Shown here: positions 38,019 through 46,984 of the stretch, piece by piece
Layout: each line of letters opens with the position of its first letter
Position numbering within the stretch: position 1 is the stretch's first letter
NCBI RefSeq assembly: GCF_002119685.1
Contig: NZ_CP021108.1
Coordinates: forward strand, 1,860,001-1,924,000
DNA: 64,000 nucleotides
Source of the DNA: Bordetella genomosp. 8
Lineage (GTDB): Bacteria > Pseudomonadota > Gammaproteobacteria > Burkholderiales > Burkholderiaceae_B
Direction: 5' to 3'
The notes under the pieces: generated by a model
Seen by the model: only the letters and a program-made list of their open reading frames with translations
What the model was told of the DNA's origin: nothing
Database searches by the model: none
Position numbers and translations under genes: made by a program

Positions 38019-38492
38019 ATGTCCGCCATGTCACATTCTGCGTCTCCGCGGGGCGATGCCGCCTTGCTGCTGGAAAACCAGCTTTGCTTCGCGCTGTACT
38101 CCACCAGCCTGGCCATGAGCAAGGTTTACCGCAAACTGCTGTCCCAGCTGGACCTCACCTATCCCCAGTATCTGGTGATGCTGGTGCTGTGGGAGCAGGA
38201 TGGATTGACTGTCTCGGCAATAGGCGAAAGGCTGTTCCTGGACAGCGCGACGCTGACCCCCTTGCTGAAACGGCTGGAGGCCGCCGGCCTGGTCCAACGC
38301 GTCCGCGCCGAGCGTGACGAACGCCAGGTCATCGTGTCGCTGACCGAGCAGGGACGGCAACTGAAGGCCAAGGCTCGCGCCGTGCCCCCCGGGGTGGCGA
38401 GCGCCGCGCGTTGCAGCGCCGCCGAGGCGGGGGCGATGATCAAGCGGCTGGATACCCTGCGCGCTGCATTGCAGGAAGCCACATGCCCATAG
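38019..38492 (+). CDS. ohrR: MarR family regulator OhrR
   Basis: A 157-aa winged-helix repressor. The peroxide-sensing cysteine is conserved in [23 protein letters not shown], the hallmark of OhrR. The DNA-binding region is [34 protein letters not shown] with the wing [13 protein letters not shown]. Oxidation by organic hydroperoxides should release it from the ohr promoter. It may start at 38019 or 38028. Its end overlaps the following GntR gene by 10 bp. Confidence 0.92.
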   Translation: MSAMSHSASPRGDAALLLENQLCFALYSTSLAMSKVYRKLLSQLDLTYPQYLVMLVLWEQDGLTVSAIGERLFLDSATLTPLLKRLEAAGLVQRVRAERDERQVIVSLTEQGRQLKAKARAVPPGVASAARCSAAEAGAMIKRLDTLRAALQEATCP

Positions 38493-39133
38493 CCAAGCAG
38501 AATACCCAGGCCAACCTGGCTTATCAGGAGCTGAAAAAGCGCATCCTGATGGGTTTTTTCGGCGCCAGCGACCGCCTGCGCGAAATCGAGGTGGCCGAGC
38601 TGTTGAACATGGGCCGCACGCCCGTGCGCGAAGCGCTCAAACGCTTGGAAGACGAAGGCCTGCTGACCCACGAGCCGCGCCGCGGATTGGTGGTGACGTC
38701 GCTGGACCAGCAATCGGTCACCGAGCTGTATGCCATGCGCGAACTGCTGGAAGGCGGCGCCGCCCGCTTCGCGGCCAAACACGCGAGCGAAGCGGAAATC
38801 GACAACATGGCGCACATCCTGGAAGAAGGCCGGCAGGGCGGCGACCCCGTCGAGGCGAACCTGGCGTTCCATCAATCCATCTACGGCGCCGCGCACAACA
38901 AGTTCCTGATCCGCGCATTGCGGTCATTGACGGATTCCACCTATCTGCTGGGGCGCAGCACGCTCGAAATGGCGGGACGCCCCGATGCCGCGCACGGCGA
39001 GCATCGCGCCATCTACGAAGCCATCCGAGACGGCGATCCGGCGCGTGCCGAGGTGGCCGCGCGCGAACATATCCGCAATGCCTTGCTCGAGCGGCTGAAA
39101 ATATTGCGGGCGAAGCAGGCGCCCGGCGACTGA
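38483..39133 (+). CDS. GntR family regulator (FadR/FCD subfamily)
   Basis: A 216-aa repressor with an N-terminal winged HTH ([29 protein letters not shown], about residues 45-75) and a C-terminal FCD ligand-binding domain ([29 protein letters not shown] and the metal-site histidines in [13 protein letters not shown] and HGEHRAI). It overlaps ohrR by 10 bp but faces a sugar-acid-type gene group, the genes it more probably controls. The effector is likely a small carboxylic acid. Confidence 0.88.
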   Translation: MPIAKQNTQANLAYQELKKRILMGFFGASDRLREIEVAELLNMGRTPVREALKRLEDEGLLTHEPRRGLVVTSLDQQSVTELYAMRELLEGGAARFAAKHASEAEIDNMAHILEEGRQGGDPVEANLAFHQSIYGAAHNKFLIRALRSLTDSTYLLGRSTLEMAGRPDAAHGEHRAIYEAIRDGDPARAEVAAREHIRNALLERLKILRAKQAPGD

Positions 39134-39160
39134 GCACCTCGCCGGCCGCACCTGGCCCTA

Positions 39161-39985
39161 TCAGGCGTACAGCGCTGGCGGATTTTCCCGCAGGATGCGC
39201 TGGAAATCCGCGTCGCTGACCGAATCCCGCAACAAGCCCAGCAGATCGCCGTAGGGCATGGGCTCGCCGTGCGCCGGATCGAAAAACCAGGTGTGCGGCC
39301 AGTCCGACGCCCAGACGATCCGTTCCGGATAACGGCGCGCGAGTTCGCGCAACAGCTCGCCGAAATGCTCGGCCCACGTCGCCACGGGATAGCCGTAGCG
39401 GTAGAAGCCCGACGCCTTCACCCACACGCGGCCCGTATCCAGCAGCCGGAAGACCGCTTCGCGTATCGCCGCGTATTCCGGACCGCTCGCCGCGCCGCCC
39501 AGGTGGTCCACGACTACGTCCGGGCCGCCCTCATGGCGGATCGCTTCGTACACCGCGGCCAGGCTTTCCGGCGCGACGAAGAATTGCGCATGCCACCCGG
39601 CCGCGCGCAGCCGCGGCGCCAGCCGCGCATAGCCGGCGATGCCGTTGCCGCTGCCGGAAACGGCGTTGAAGCGCACGCCGCGCGCGCCGCGATCCCGCAG
39701 CGCCAGCAGTTCGGTTTCGGTCGTTTCGTCCGGCAGGACGAGTACGCCGCGTGCCCGGTTTTGGGATTCATCCAGCGTATCCAGCAGCAGGCTGTTGTCC
39801 ATCCCGTACACGCTGGGCTGGATCAGGACGAAGCGTTCGATGCCGTGCGGCGCGCCGACGGCGGACATGTCCCGCCAGGACCGCACGGGCGGCGTGTAGT
39901 GCGACCCGGGCATCAACGGGCGACGCGTCGCGTCGTCGAAAACGTGGGTGTGGCAATCCCAGGCGGGCAGGGTGGCGGGAGACAT
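39161..39985 (-). CDS. Amidohydrolase family protein (lactone hydrolase/isomerase-like)
   Basis: A 274-aa Amidohydrolase_2 TIM-barrel protein. Features are the N-terminal metal motif DCHTHVFDD, VVVDHLGGAASG and ERIVWASDWPHTWFF, which matches the 2-pyrone-4,6-dicarboxylate lactonase / galactarolactone isomerase branch. These act without the full binuclear metal site. With a neighbouring 2,5-dioxovalerate dehydrogenase and a Bug receptor, a role on an aldaric-acid lactone is plausible. It lies convergent to the GntR gene, 27 bp apart. Confidence 0.8.
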   Translation of the reverse strand: MSPATLPAWDCHTHVFDDATRRPLMPGSHYTPPVRSWRDMSAVGAPHGIERFVLIQPSVYGMDNSLLLDTLDESQNRARGVLVLPDETTETELLALRDRGARGVRFNAVSGSGNGIAGYARLAPRLRAAGWHAQFFVAPESLAAVYEAIRHEGGPDVVVDHLGGAASGPEYAAIREAVFRLLDTGRVWVKASGFYRYGYPVATWAEHFGELLRELARRYPERIVWASDWPHTWFFDPAHGEPMPYGDLLGLLRDSVSDADFQRILRENPPALYA

Positions 39986-40111
39986 GCGGCTAGGCTCCTT
40001 GCGACGGTGATCTTGGCGTTGGCGGGGGATCGCCGATCCGGAATCGACGACGGTGGAATCCCCGGTGCGGAAATCGGAAGCCGGGCGTTGGTGGCCCGGC
40101 CCTGGCGGCCG

Positions 40112-41098
40112 TCAGTCCAGGCGCACGCCGGTTTCCTTGATGATTTCCTGATAGCGCCCGCGTTCGGCCGCCAGGAACTGGGTGAACTGCTCGACGCTGT
40201 TCTGCTTGACCACCGCGCCTTCGGCCTCCAGCCGCTCCTTGGTCTGCGGGTCCGTGATGATGGCGTTGACCTCGGTATTCAGCTTCTGGATCACATCCGC
40301 CGGCGTGCCCTTGGGCGCGAACAGGCCGCCCCACAGGCTGAACGAAAAGCCTGGCAATCCCGACTCCGCCACGGTGGGCACCTTGGGTAGCGCCGGCGAG
40401 CGTTCCAGCGTGGATACGGCGATGGGCTTCAGCGTGCCGCTCTTGAAGTGCGGCAGCACGCCCGGCGCGCCCGAGAAGAACATGTCGACGTGGTTCCCCA
40501 GCAGGTCGCTCAGGGCCGCGCCACCGCCTTTGTAGGGCACGTGGGTCAGCTTGGCGCCGGTCTTGAAGGCCAGCGCCGCGGCCGCCAGGTGGCCCGGCGT
40601 GCCGGTGCCCGACGACGCGTAGTTGTAGCCTTGCGAGCGTTGCTTGCTCTGGGCCACCATTTCCTGCACGGTGTTGAAAGGCGCCGACGGATGGGCCGAC
40701 AGCACCAGGGGGGAGTCGCCGACCAGCACCACGGGCAGCAGGTTTTCCGGCTTGTAGTTCAGCGTCGTCGACAGCAGCGGCGTGACGATGATCTCGCCGG
40801 TCTGCCCCAGCAGCAGGACACTGCCGTCGGCCGGCGCGTCCGACACGTAGCGCGCGCCGATCGCGCCGCTGGCGCCGGGCCGGTTCTCCACGATGAAGGT
40901 CTGGCCCAGGCGGCTGGTCAGTTTTTCCGCGATCAGGCGGGCGAACACGTCGCCGGATCCGCCGGGGGCGTACGGCACGATGATGCGTACGGTCTTGTCC
41001 GGATAGGCTGCCTGCGCGCCGGCATGCAGCCCGAAGGCAGCGGCGGCGCAAACGGTGGCGGCCAGCAGGCGGCGCCTGGTGGTGGGTAATAGCTTCAT
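40112..41098 (-). CDS. Bug/TctC-type periplasmic solute receptor
   Basis: A 328-aa tripartite-tricarboxylate-transporter receptor. The signal peptide (RRRLLAATVCAAAAFGLHAGAQA) is followed by YPDKTVRIIVPYAPGGSGDVFARLIAEKL, the Bug signature. Bug proteins bind carboxylic acids and are hugely amplified in Bordetella-like genomes, usually without a linked TctAB membrane pair, as here. It sits upstream of the amidohydrolase on the same strand, so the two probably form one transcript that imports and processes the same acid. Confidence 0.9.
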   Translation of the reverse strand: MKLLPTTRRRLLAATVCAAAAFGLHAGAQAAYPDKTVRIIVPYAPGGSGDVFARLIAEKLTSRLGQTFIVENRPGASGAIGARYVSDAPADGSVLLLGQTGEIIVTPLLSTTLNYKPENLLPVVLVGDSPLVLSAHPSAPFNTVQEMVAQSKQRSQGYNYASSGTGTPGHLAAAALAFKTGAKLTHVPYKGGGAALSDLLGNHVDMFFSGAPGVLPHFKSGTLKPIAVSTLERSPALPKVPTVAESGLPGFSFSLWGGLFAPKGTPADVIQKLNTEVNAIITDPQTKERLEAEGAVVKQNSVEQFTQFLAAERGRYQEIIKETGVRLD

Positions 41099-41421
41099 CG
41101 AGTGTCTCCTGCAGTGGCCGCGCGCGGCCGGCGAATGGTGAAATCTTTGGTTGGACTAGTCAGGCCGGCGGCACACCGCCAAGCCGACGTTCTAACGTGG
41201 TCTGGTTTTTATATATTTTTGCATACATAAATATGTAGAACAAACAGGGGCCGGCCCGGTGCAGCCCGGGCGCAACGCGGCGCGTCACCCCTGCGTGGGG
41301 AAATGCGTTAGCGGTATCATTTCCTGTTGGCGCTGGCCTGGCGGGCGCGCATCTGCGCCCGGACCCGCCCGCGGAGAGGGGAGCGCGTCATGACGGCCCG
41401 AATAAACATAGGAGAGAGATT
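41099..41421. other. 323-bp divergent promoter region
   Basis: This gap separates the Bug receptor gene (minus) from the aldehyde dehydrogenase gene (plus). It holds an AT-rich core at about 41201-41240 with the palindrome ACATAAATATGT. The rest is GC-rich and shows no gene. A shared regulatory region for the two divergent transcripts is likely. Confidence 0.5.
41225..41236. promoter_or_regulatory. AT-rich palindrome in the divergent promoter region
   Basis: ACATAAATATGT has perfect 5-bp arms and an AA centre. It is in the AT-rich core between the divergent receptor and dehydrogenase genes. FCD-type GntR regulators bind short palindromes of this size, so the nearby GntR protein is the natural candidate; this is inference. 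Confidence 0.45.
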
Positions 41422-43014
41422 GTGAGCAGCCCTACCACCGCCATTACCGGCGAGATCCTGATCGGCCAGCGCGCCGTCGACAACGGCCAGCGCACGCTGA
41501 ACGCGGTGAACCCGGCGACGGGCGAGACCCTGTCGCCCAGTTTCGCGCAGGCGGGCGCCGCCGAGGTCGACGAGGCCTGTGCCCTGGCCTGGGAAGCCTT
41601 CGACGCCTATCGCGAAACCTCACTGGAAGACCGCGCCCGCTTTCTGGAAGCCATCGGCGACCAGATCATGAAGCTGGGCCAGCCGCTGGTCGATCGCGCG
41701 GTCGCTGAAACCGCCCTGCCGGCGGCCCGCATCGAAGGCGAGCGCGCGCGCACGGTGGGGCAGTTGCGCCTGTTCGCGCAAGTCGTCCGGGCGGGCGAAT
41801 TCCTGGACGTGCGCGTGGATCCCGCCATGCCGGATCGCCAGCCGCTGCCGCGTCCGGATCTGCGCCTGCGCAATATCGCGCTGGGTCCGGTCGCCGTATT
41901 CGGCGCCAGCAATTTCCCCCTGGCATTCTCCGTGGCGGGCGGCGATACGGCTGCCGCGCTGGCGGCGGGTTGCCCGGTGGTGGTGAAGGGCCATCCCGCC
42001 CATCCCGGCACTGGCGAACTCGTGGGCCGCGCCATCCAGGCAGCCGCGCGCGAATGCGGCATGCCGGACGGCGTTTTTTCGTTGCTGCTGGGCGGCATCG
42101 AAACAGGCGCGTCGCTGGTGCGCGATGAGCGCATCAAAGCAGTGGGCTTCACCGGCTCGCGCGCCGGCGGCCTGGCGCTGGTCGATGCGGCGTCCAAGCG
42201 CCGCGAGCCGATTCCGGTCTTCGCCGAAATGAGCAGCATCAATCCGGTTTTCCTGTTCCCCGCCGCCCTGGCGGCCCGTGCGGAAGACCTGGGCAAGGCC
42301 TTTGTCGCATCGCTGACGATGGGCTCCGGCCAGTTCTGCACCAATCCCGGCATCGTCGTCGCGCTGGAAAGTCCGGACCTGGATCGTTTCCTGAAGGCGG
42401 CCGACGCTGCCTTGTCCGCGCATGTGCCCTCCGCAATGCTGACGCCGGGTATCCACGGCGCCTACGAGAAAGGCGTCAAGGCCCTGGAAAGCGCCGAAGG
42501 CGTGAAGGTGTGCGGGCGGGGCGGTGCCGGCGAAGGTCCGAATCGCGGGCGCGCGGCGCTGTTTTCCACCAGCATCAGCAATTTTCTCGAACAGGAATCG
42601 CTGCAGCAGGAGGTGTTCGGTTCGTCCAGCATGGTGGTGCGTTGCAAGTCGGTGGACGACATGCGCGACATCGCCGAACACATCGAAGGCCAGTTGACGG
42701 TGACGCTGCATCTGGACGAAGCGGACTATGAGCTGGCGCGAGGCCTGGTGCCGGTGCTGGAGCGCAAGGCGGGCCGCATACTGGCCAACGGCTGGCCCAC
42801 GGGTGTGGAAGTGGCGCATGCCATGGTGCACGGCGGGCCTTTCCCGGCGACGTCGGACAGCCGCTTTACATCGGTGGGCACGCTGGCGATCCGGCGTTTC
42901 CTGCGCCCGGTCAGCTACCAGGCGCTGCCGGCGCAACTGTTGCCGGAAGCCTTGCGCCCGGAAAACCTGAAGCGCGTTCCGCGCCTGGAGGACGGCAAGC
43001 GCCTGCTGCCGTAA
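41422..43014 (+). CDS. 2,5-dioxovalerate (alpha-ketoglutaric semialdehyde) dehydrogenase
   Basis: A 530-aa NADP-type aldehyde dehydrogenase. The family-specific features are the start [12 protein letters not shown], the cofactor motif [43 protein letters not shown], the catalytic Glu in [13 protein letters not shown] and the nucleophilic Cys in [12 protein letters not shown]. These match the KGSADH branch that ends the oxidative pathways for hexuronic and pentonic acids, giving 2-oxoglutarate. The GTG start follows GGAGAGAGA. No dehydratase is nearby, so the full pathway must be completed elsewhere. Confidence 0.87.
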   Translation: MSSPTTAITGEILIGQRAVDNGQRTLNAVNPATGETLSPSFAQAGAAEVDEACALAWEAFDAYRETSLEDRARFLEAIGDQIMKLGQPLVDRAVAETALPAARIEGERARTVGQLRLFAQVVRAGEFLDVRVDPAMPDRQPLPRPDLRLRNIALGPVAVFGASNFPLAFSVAGGDTAAALAAGCPVVVKGHPAHPGTGELVGRAIQAAARECGMPDGVFSLLLGGIETGASLVRDERIKAVGFTGSRAGGLALVDAASKRREPIPVFAEMSSINPVFLFPAALAARAEDLGKAFVASLTMGSGQFCTNPGIVVALESPDLDRFLKAADAALSAHVPSAMLTPGIHGAYEKGVKALESAEGVKVCGRGGAGEGPNRGRAALFSTSISNFLEQESLQQEVFGSSSMVVRCKSVDDMRDIAEHIEGQLTVTLHLDEADYELARGLVPVLERKAGRILANGWPTGVEVAHAMVHGGPFPATSDSRFTSVGTLAIRRFLRPVSYQALPAQLLPEALRPENLKRVPRLEDGKRLLP

Positions 43015-43092
43015 TCGTGCCTGGCGTCACGGCCCGCCCGTCAGGAGCGGGCCTGGCCGGCAGCCACGCCGGCCCATGCCAGCCACGCCTAT

Positions 43093-44739
43093 CTAATGCG
43101 CGGCGTTGCCGCGCGGGTCGACCTGGTCCGGCCAGTCTCCCATCATCGGCGCGTGTATCGTCACACCCGGCTGCGCGGCCTTCACCGGGCCGTCCGTCCC
43201 CGCTGGGGCTTGCACGACAGGATGCACGGGGGGCGCCGTTCCGGGCCGTGCCCCGCGCAGCCGCGTGGTCAGTCCCGTATCCGGTCGCGCGACGGGCCTG
43301 CTCGGTACCGCCGTCGCTCGTGCGCCGTTCTGCGTTTCAGGCGCGTTGGCTGGCTGTACGGCGGCATCCCCCGCGGTCGAACTGCCTGGCGCCCGTGCTG
43401 TCTGTGCGCGCAGCCGCCTGATCTGCTCGTCCAGGGGCTGCAGCCGCGCGCCGGTGGCGTAGACGAAGCGATCCATGGTCACGCGCCCGTCGACGTGTCC
43501 GGTATAGCCCAGATAGATGCCCAGCGTGGATTGATGGTCCAGGTTGCGGTATTCGATGGTGCCGAAGGGCGTGGGCACTTGCAGCCGTGGAAAGGCCGCC
43601 GCCACGGCTTCGCGGTCCGGCGATCCCGCGCGCTTCAATGCTTCGCTGATGGAGCGCAGGGCCGAGTAGCCCAATACCGCCGCCATGCCGGGCGCGGCGC
43701 CGAAACGATCGCGATAGGCCTGCGCGAATGCCTGGCCTTCCGGTGTATCGATCGCGTCGCGAGGATAGCCCGTGATGATCCAGCCGTCGGGGATGGCGGC
43801 GCCCAGCGTCTCGTCCAGCAGGTCCAGGTTTTCAGGGTCGCCCATGAACGGCGCAACCACCCCCATGCCGTCGAACAGATGCGCCGCCGTGCCCGCGCGC
43901 ACCAGCGCGGCAAGTTGTTCGCCCGTCAGCAGGTTGAAGATCGCCTCCGGTCTGGCCGCGCTCAATGCGGCGACAGCGGCCATCGCGTCGAATTTACCTG
44001 TTGCCGGCACCACGATCTCATCGACGAACTCGGTCTTCGACTGGAAGGTCCTTATCAGGCCCTTGAAGGCGTCCGCCGTGGCCCGGTCGGATTCGGTGTC
44101 CTGGTAGACCAGGGCCCAGCGCAGCCTGCGCAGGCCCAATGCTTTCGGTGCGACGGCGGCGGCCTGCATCCATGCGCCCGGCCGCAGGCGGAAGGTATAG
44201 CGGTTGCCGTCTTGCCAGGTCAGGCGCTGGCTAAGCGGCGCGACGGCCAGGTAGGGCACCTTCGCCGTATCGGCATAACGGGAAAGCGCCAGGCCGACTT
44301 CCGACGAATAGCCGCCGAACAGCGCCACGACGCCGTCCTTGTCGACCAGCGCCTGGGCCGCCTGCACGGCGTCGTCGGGATTGCCGCGGTCATCGCGCGA
44401 CCGGACTTCCAGCTTGCGTCCCAGTACGCCGCCGTCGGCATTGACCTGTTCCAGCGCGAGCGTCCAGCCCCGGCGGTAGTCTTCCGAAAACCCGGGCAGC
44501 GCCTTGTACGTATTGATTTCGCCGATGCGCAGGGCCGGGGGCGGCGGGGCGGGACGTGCCGGCTTGGCGGCCGGCGCTGCGTCGGCCGGCCGTGCCGCGA
44601 TCGGCATCGCGATCGTGATCGCTATCGCGCATGCCAGCAACAGCCGGCACAGGATCGCCCGCGCGGATGCGGCTGCATCGGATCCGGTGGCCGGTGGCCT
44701 GCGCCATGGCGCGCCGGACCAACGAAAAAAAGCCGACAT
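43093..44739 (-). CDS. LivK-type ABC substrate-binding protein with a long C-terminal tail
   Basis: A 548-aa periplasmic-binding-protein type I (Peripla_BP_6) receptor. A hydrophobic signal segment (ILCRLLLACAIAITIAMPIAA) precedes an Ala/Pro-rich spacer and then the mature domain RIGEINTYKALPGFSEDYRRGWTLALEQVNADGGVLGRKLEV. The domain ends near residue 435; about 110 further residues are low-complexity Pro/Ala/Arg/Thr. No LivFGHM genes are linked. The ATG at 44739 falls inside the rpmG terminator hairpin; another in-frame ATG at 44781 lies upstream of it. Start assignment is therefore doubtful. Confidence 0.8.
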   Translation of the reverse strand: MSAFFRWSGAPWRRPPATGSDAAASARAILCRLLLACAIAITIAMPIAARPADAAPAAKPARPAPPPPALRIGEINTYKALPGFSEDYRRGWTLALEQVNADGGVLGRKLEVRSRDDRGNPDDAVQAAQALVDKDGVVALFGGYSSEVGLALSRYADTAKVPYLAVAPLSQRLTWQDGNRYTFRLRPGAWMQAAAVAPKALGLRRLRWALVYQDTESDRATADAFKGLIRTFQSKTEFVDEIVVPATGKFDAMAAVAALSAARPEAIFNLLTGEQLAALVRAGTAAHLFDGMGVVAPFMGDPENLDLLDETLGAAIPDGWIITGYPRDAIDTPEGQAFAQAYRDRFGAAPGMAAVLGYSALRSISEALKRAGSPDREAVAAAFPRLQVPTPFGTIEYRNLDHQSTLGIYLGYTGHVDGRVTMDRFVYATGARLQPLDEQIRRLRAQTARAPGSSTAGDAAVQPANAPETQNGARATAVPSRPVARPDTGLTTRLRGARPGTAPPVHPVVQAPAGTDGPVKAAQPGVTIHAPMMGDWPDQVDPRGNAAH

Positions 44740-44750
44740 CGCTGTCGGCT
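44725..44750 (-). terminator. Terminator after rpmG
   Basis: On the minus strand the perfect 8-bp stem AGCCGACA/TGTCGGCT with a GCGA loop is followed by seven T residues. It lies about 90 bp downstream of rpmG and ends the ribosomal-protein transcript. The putative start codon of the next gene lies within the stem. Confidence 0.88.
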
Positions 44751-44839
44751 TCTTCGCGTGGAAACCCGGTGTCGTTCGCATGTTCGCTGATCGTCGCGAG
44801 AGCGGCGGGGCGGTAGGCGCGAGCGTCCCGGAGGCTCGA

Positions 44840-45010
44840 TTACTTGAGCTTGGTTTCCTTGTAGTCCACGTGCTTGCGCGCGACCGGATCAAATTTCTTG
44901 ATCAGCATCTTTTCCGGCATCGTGCGCTTGTTCTTGGTGGTGGTGTAGAAATGTCCCGTGCCGGCGGTCGACTCGAGCTTGATCTTTTCGCGGTTGCCTT
45001 TGGCTGCCAT
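44840..45010 (-). CDS. rpmG: 50S ribosomal protein L33
   Basis: A 56-aa basic ribosomal protein, [20 protein letters not shown] and onward, ending VDYKETKLK. It is the cysteine-free form (no CXXC zinc pairs), as usual in Proteobacteria. GGAG lies upstream of the ATG. It follows rpmB by 35 bp, the standard rpmB-rpmG order. Binds 23S rRNA near the E site of the large subunit. Confidence 0.97.
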   Translation of the reverse strand: MAAKGNREKIKLESTAGTGHFYTTTKNKRTMPEKMLIKKFDPVARKHVDYKETKLK

Positions 45011-45045
45011 GTCGTACTCCTGGGTAGTCTGGGGGCGGGGATGGC

Positions 45046-45282
45046 TTAGATCGATTCGCCGCGGGCGCGCAGTTCGGCGAGAACGGCGTCGATGCCCTTC
45101 TTATCGATCGTGCGCAGCGCCTTGGTGCTGACGCGCAGCGTGATCCAGCGGTTTTCGCTTTCGACGAAGAAACGACGCGACTGCAGATTGGGCAGGAAGC
45201 GGCGCTTGGTCTTGTTGTTGGCGTGGGAAACGTTGTTGCCCACCATCGGGCGCTTGCCCGTCACTTGGCATACGCGTGCCAT
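45046..45282 (-). CDS. rpmB: 50S ribosomal protein L28
   Basis: A 78-aa ribosomal protein with the standard start [34 protein letters not shown] and C-terminal [20 protein letters not shown]. It is first in the rpmBG operon and of normal length. A GAGGTGCATTT leader gives the ribosome site. Confidence 0.98.
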   Translation of the reverse strand: MARVCQVTGKRPMVGNNVSHANNKTKRRFLPNLQSRRFFVESENRWITLRVSTKALRTIDKKGIDAVLAELRARGESI

Positions 45283-45626
45283 AAATGCACCTCAGTAAAT
45301 TCAATGCTTGCCGCGTATGGCTGGAGACGGGAGCTTAGCCGCCGGTGCCCTTTGTGTAGCCTGTGCAGGGTTGCCGGCCATCCCGTATTTCAAGGATGTC
45401 GGGCCATTGGATACAGCAGAGACTGCAAAGCTGCAAGACCGGCCCGAGTGCTTGTGCCCGCCGCCCCTGTCCGTCGCGGTATCGGCATTATTGCCAGGCT
45501 ATCTGCCAAGCATGCGCCATATACCGCTGCTACGCGTCCGCGGGGTGGAAGTGCCGGCTACAAAGCATAGTAGCGACACGGGTAAATTCGTAAGCCAGCG
45601 ATTCTACTACGAAAAAGCGCCGGGCA
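45283..45626. other. 344-bp intergenic region upstream of rpmB
   Basis: No gene is supported; open frames here lack ribosome sites and protein-like composition. The region is less GC-rich than its surroundings and must hold the rpmB promoter on the minus strand. A TACTAT-like -10 with a weak TTACGA -35 (15-bp spacing) is seen near 45570, but it is not convincing. No terminator for the upstream MFS gene is evident. Confidence 0.5.
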
Positions 45627-46850
45627 TCAAGCCCCCGTGCCAGAGGGCGTGGCGAGGGCCGGCCCCGTGCGGGCGACACGTCCGGCCAGCCAGGATAGGC
45701 AGGCGCATGCGGCCAGGACGCCGGTCAGCGGCAGGGGCGTGTCATCCTGCCACAGGCTCACGCACAGGCCGGCCAGGGCGCCGCAGGACAGCTGCAGGGT
45801 ACCCAGCAGCGCCGACGCCGCGCCCAGCCGCTTGCCCTGTTCGGCCAGCGCCAGCGCCGCGGAATTCGGATTCACGAAGCCCTGGCTGGTCATGTAGCCG
45901 ATCAGGCAGACCATCAGCAGCGGCAGCGTCATCCAGCCAGCCAGGGTCAGGCCCGCGCCCGCCAGGCTGGCCAGGGCCAGCGTTACCAGGGCGCGGCGCT
46001 GCAGGGTCTGCGGCGTCAGCCGCCGCAGCAGGCGCGCGCTGATTTGCGCTCCGCCGATCAGGCCGATGGCGTTCAGGCCGAACAGCAGGCCGTAGTGCTG
46101 CGGATCGACGCTGTACAGTTCGATGAAGACGCGCGGCGAGCCGATGATGTAGGCGAACATGCCGGCCTGTCCTAGCCCGCCCGCCAGGCTGTGCGCCATG
46201 AACTTGCGATGCGCCAGCAGTTGGCCATAATTGCGCGCGATGGTGCGCCAGTGCAACCGCACCACCCGCTCGGGCGGCAGCGACTCCTTCATGTTGAACA
46301 GCATGGCTACCATCAGCGCGACGCCCGCGGTCAGCATCAGCCCGAAGATGCCACGCCAGCCCGTCAGCAGCAGCAACTGCCCGCCCACCAGCGGCGCCAG
46401 GATGGGCGCCAGGCCCATGATCAGCATCAGTAGCGACAGCGCTCGCGCCGCCTCCTGCGTTTCGTAATGGTCGCGGATCACCGCGCGTGGAATCACGACG
46501 CCGGCCGCGCCGCCCAGCGCCTGCACCGCGCGCCACGCCGTCAGGCTTTCTATGTCGACGGCCAGCGCGCAGCCCAGGGAAGCGATGATGTACAGCGAAA
46601 GGCCCACGAGCAGCGGCGGCTTGCGTCCATACCGGTCCGCCAGCGGCCCATAGAAAATCTGTGCCGCCGACAGGCCGACCAGGTATGCCGCCATGGTGCG
46701 TTCCACGTCGCCCTGGCCGACATTCAATCCCGCCGCGATGGCGGGAAAAGCGGGCAGGTAAAGGTCGATGGAGAACGGTCCGATGGCCGTCAGCGCGCCC
46801 ATCAGGAGCAACCATCCGGGCAGGCCGCGCGAGGGCGGGGAAGAGGACAT
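45627..46850 (-). CDS. Bcr/CflA family multidrug efflux MFS transporter
   Basis: A 407-aa inner-membrane antiporter with twelve predicted helices. The DHA1 Bcr/CflA signature FSIDLYLPAFPAIAAGLNV occurs in helix 1, and the motif A loop LADRYGRKPPLLVGL follows helix 2; RAVIRDHYETQEAARALSLLMLIMGLAPILAPLVGG is also typical. Members export drugs such as bicyclomycin or chloramphenicol, or sulfonamides or amino acids. No linked regulator is present. It is divergent from cfa. Confidence 0.93.
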   Translation of the reverse strand: MSSSPPSRGLPGWLLLMGALTAIGPFSIDLYLPAFPAIAAGLNVGQGDVERTMAAYLVGLSAAQIFYGPLADRYGRKPPLLVGLSLYIIASLGCALAVDIESLTAWRAVQALGGAAGVVIPRAVIRDHYETQEAARALSLLMLIMGLAPILAPLVGGQLLLLTGWRGIFGLMLTAGVALMVAMLFNMKESLPPERVVRLHWRTIARNYGQLLAHRKFMAHSLAGGLGQAGMFAYIIGSPRVFIELYSVDPQHYGLLFGLNAIGLIGGAQISARLLRRLTPQTLQRRALVTLALASLAGAGLTLAGWMTLPLLMVCLIGYMTSQGFVNPNSAALALAEQGKRLGAASALLGTLQLSCGALAGLCVSLWQDDTPLPLTGVLAACACLSWLAGRVARTGPALATPSGTGA

Positions 46851-46984
46851 TTATTTACGTTCGCCTGAATGGCGGAGGTGTGGAAGGGCTATTCGTCCCG
46901 AAAATGTAACATGTGGAGTTGCGGTTCAAATCGGAAACAAATTCCGATAAAGTCCGCAGGTTATTTCTTGCGAGGTTGACTGTC

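Noticed and set aside
38411..38492. Frameshift joining ohrR and the GntR gene
   Set aside because: Both proteins have complete, separate domains; the 10-bp overlap is ordinary gene packing.
43096..44790. A 564-aa open frame on the plus strand
   Set aside because: Antisense shadow of the LivK-type receptor, which has a signal peptide and binding-protein motifs on the minus strand.
45223..45570. A 115-aa plus-strand frame with several Cys pairs
   Set aside because: It begins inside rpmB on the opposite strand, has no ribosome site and its composition is not protein-like.
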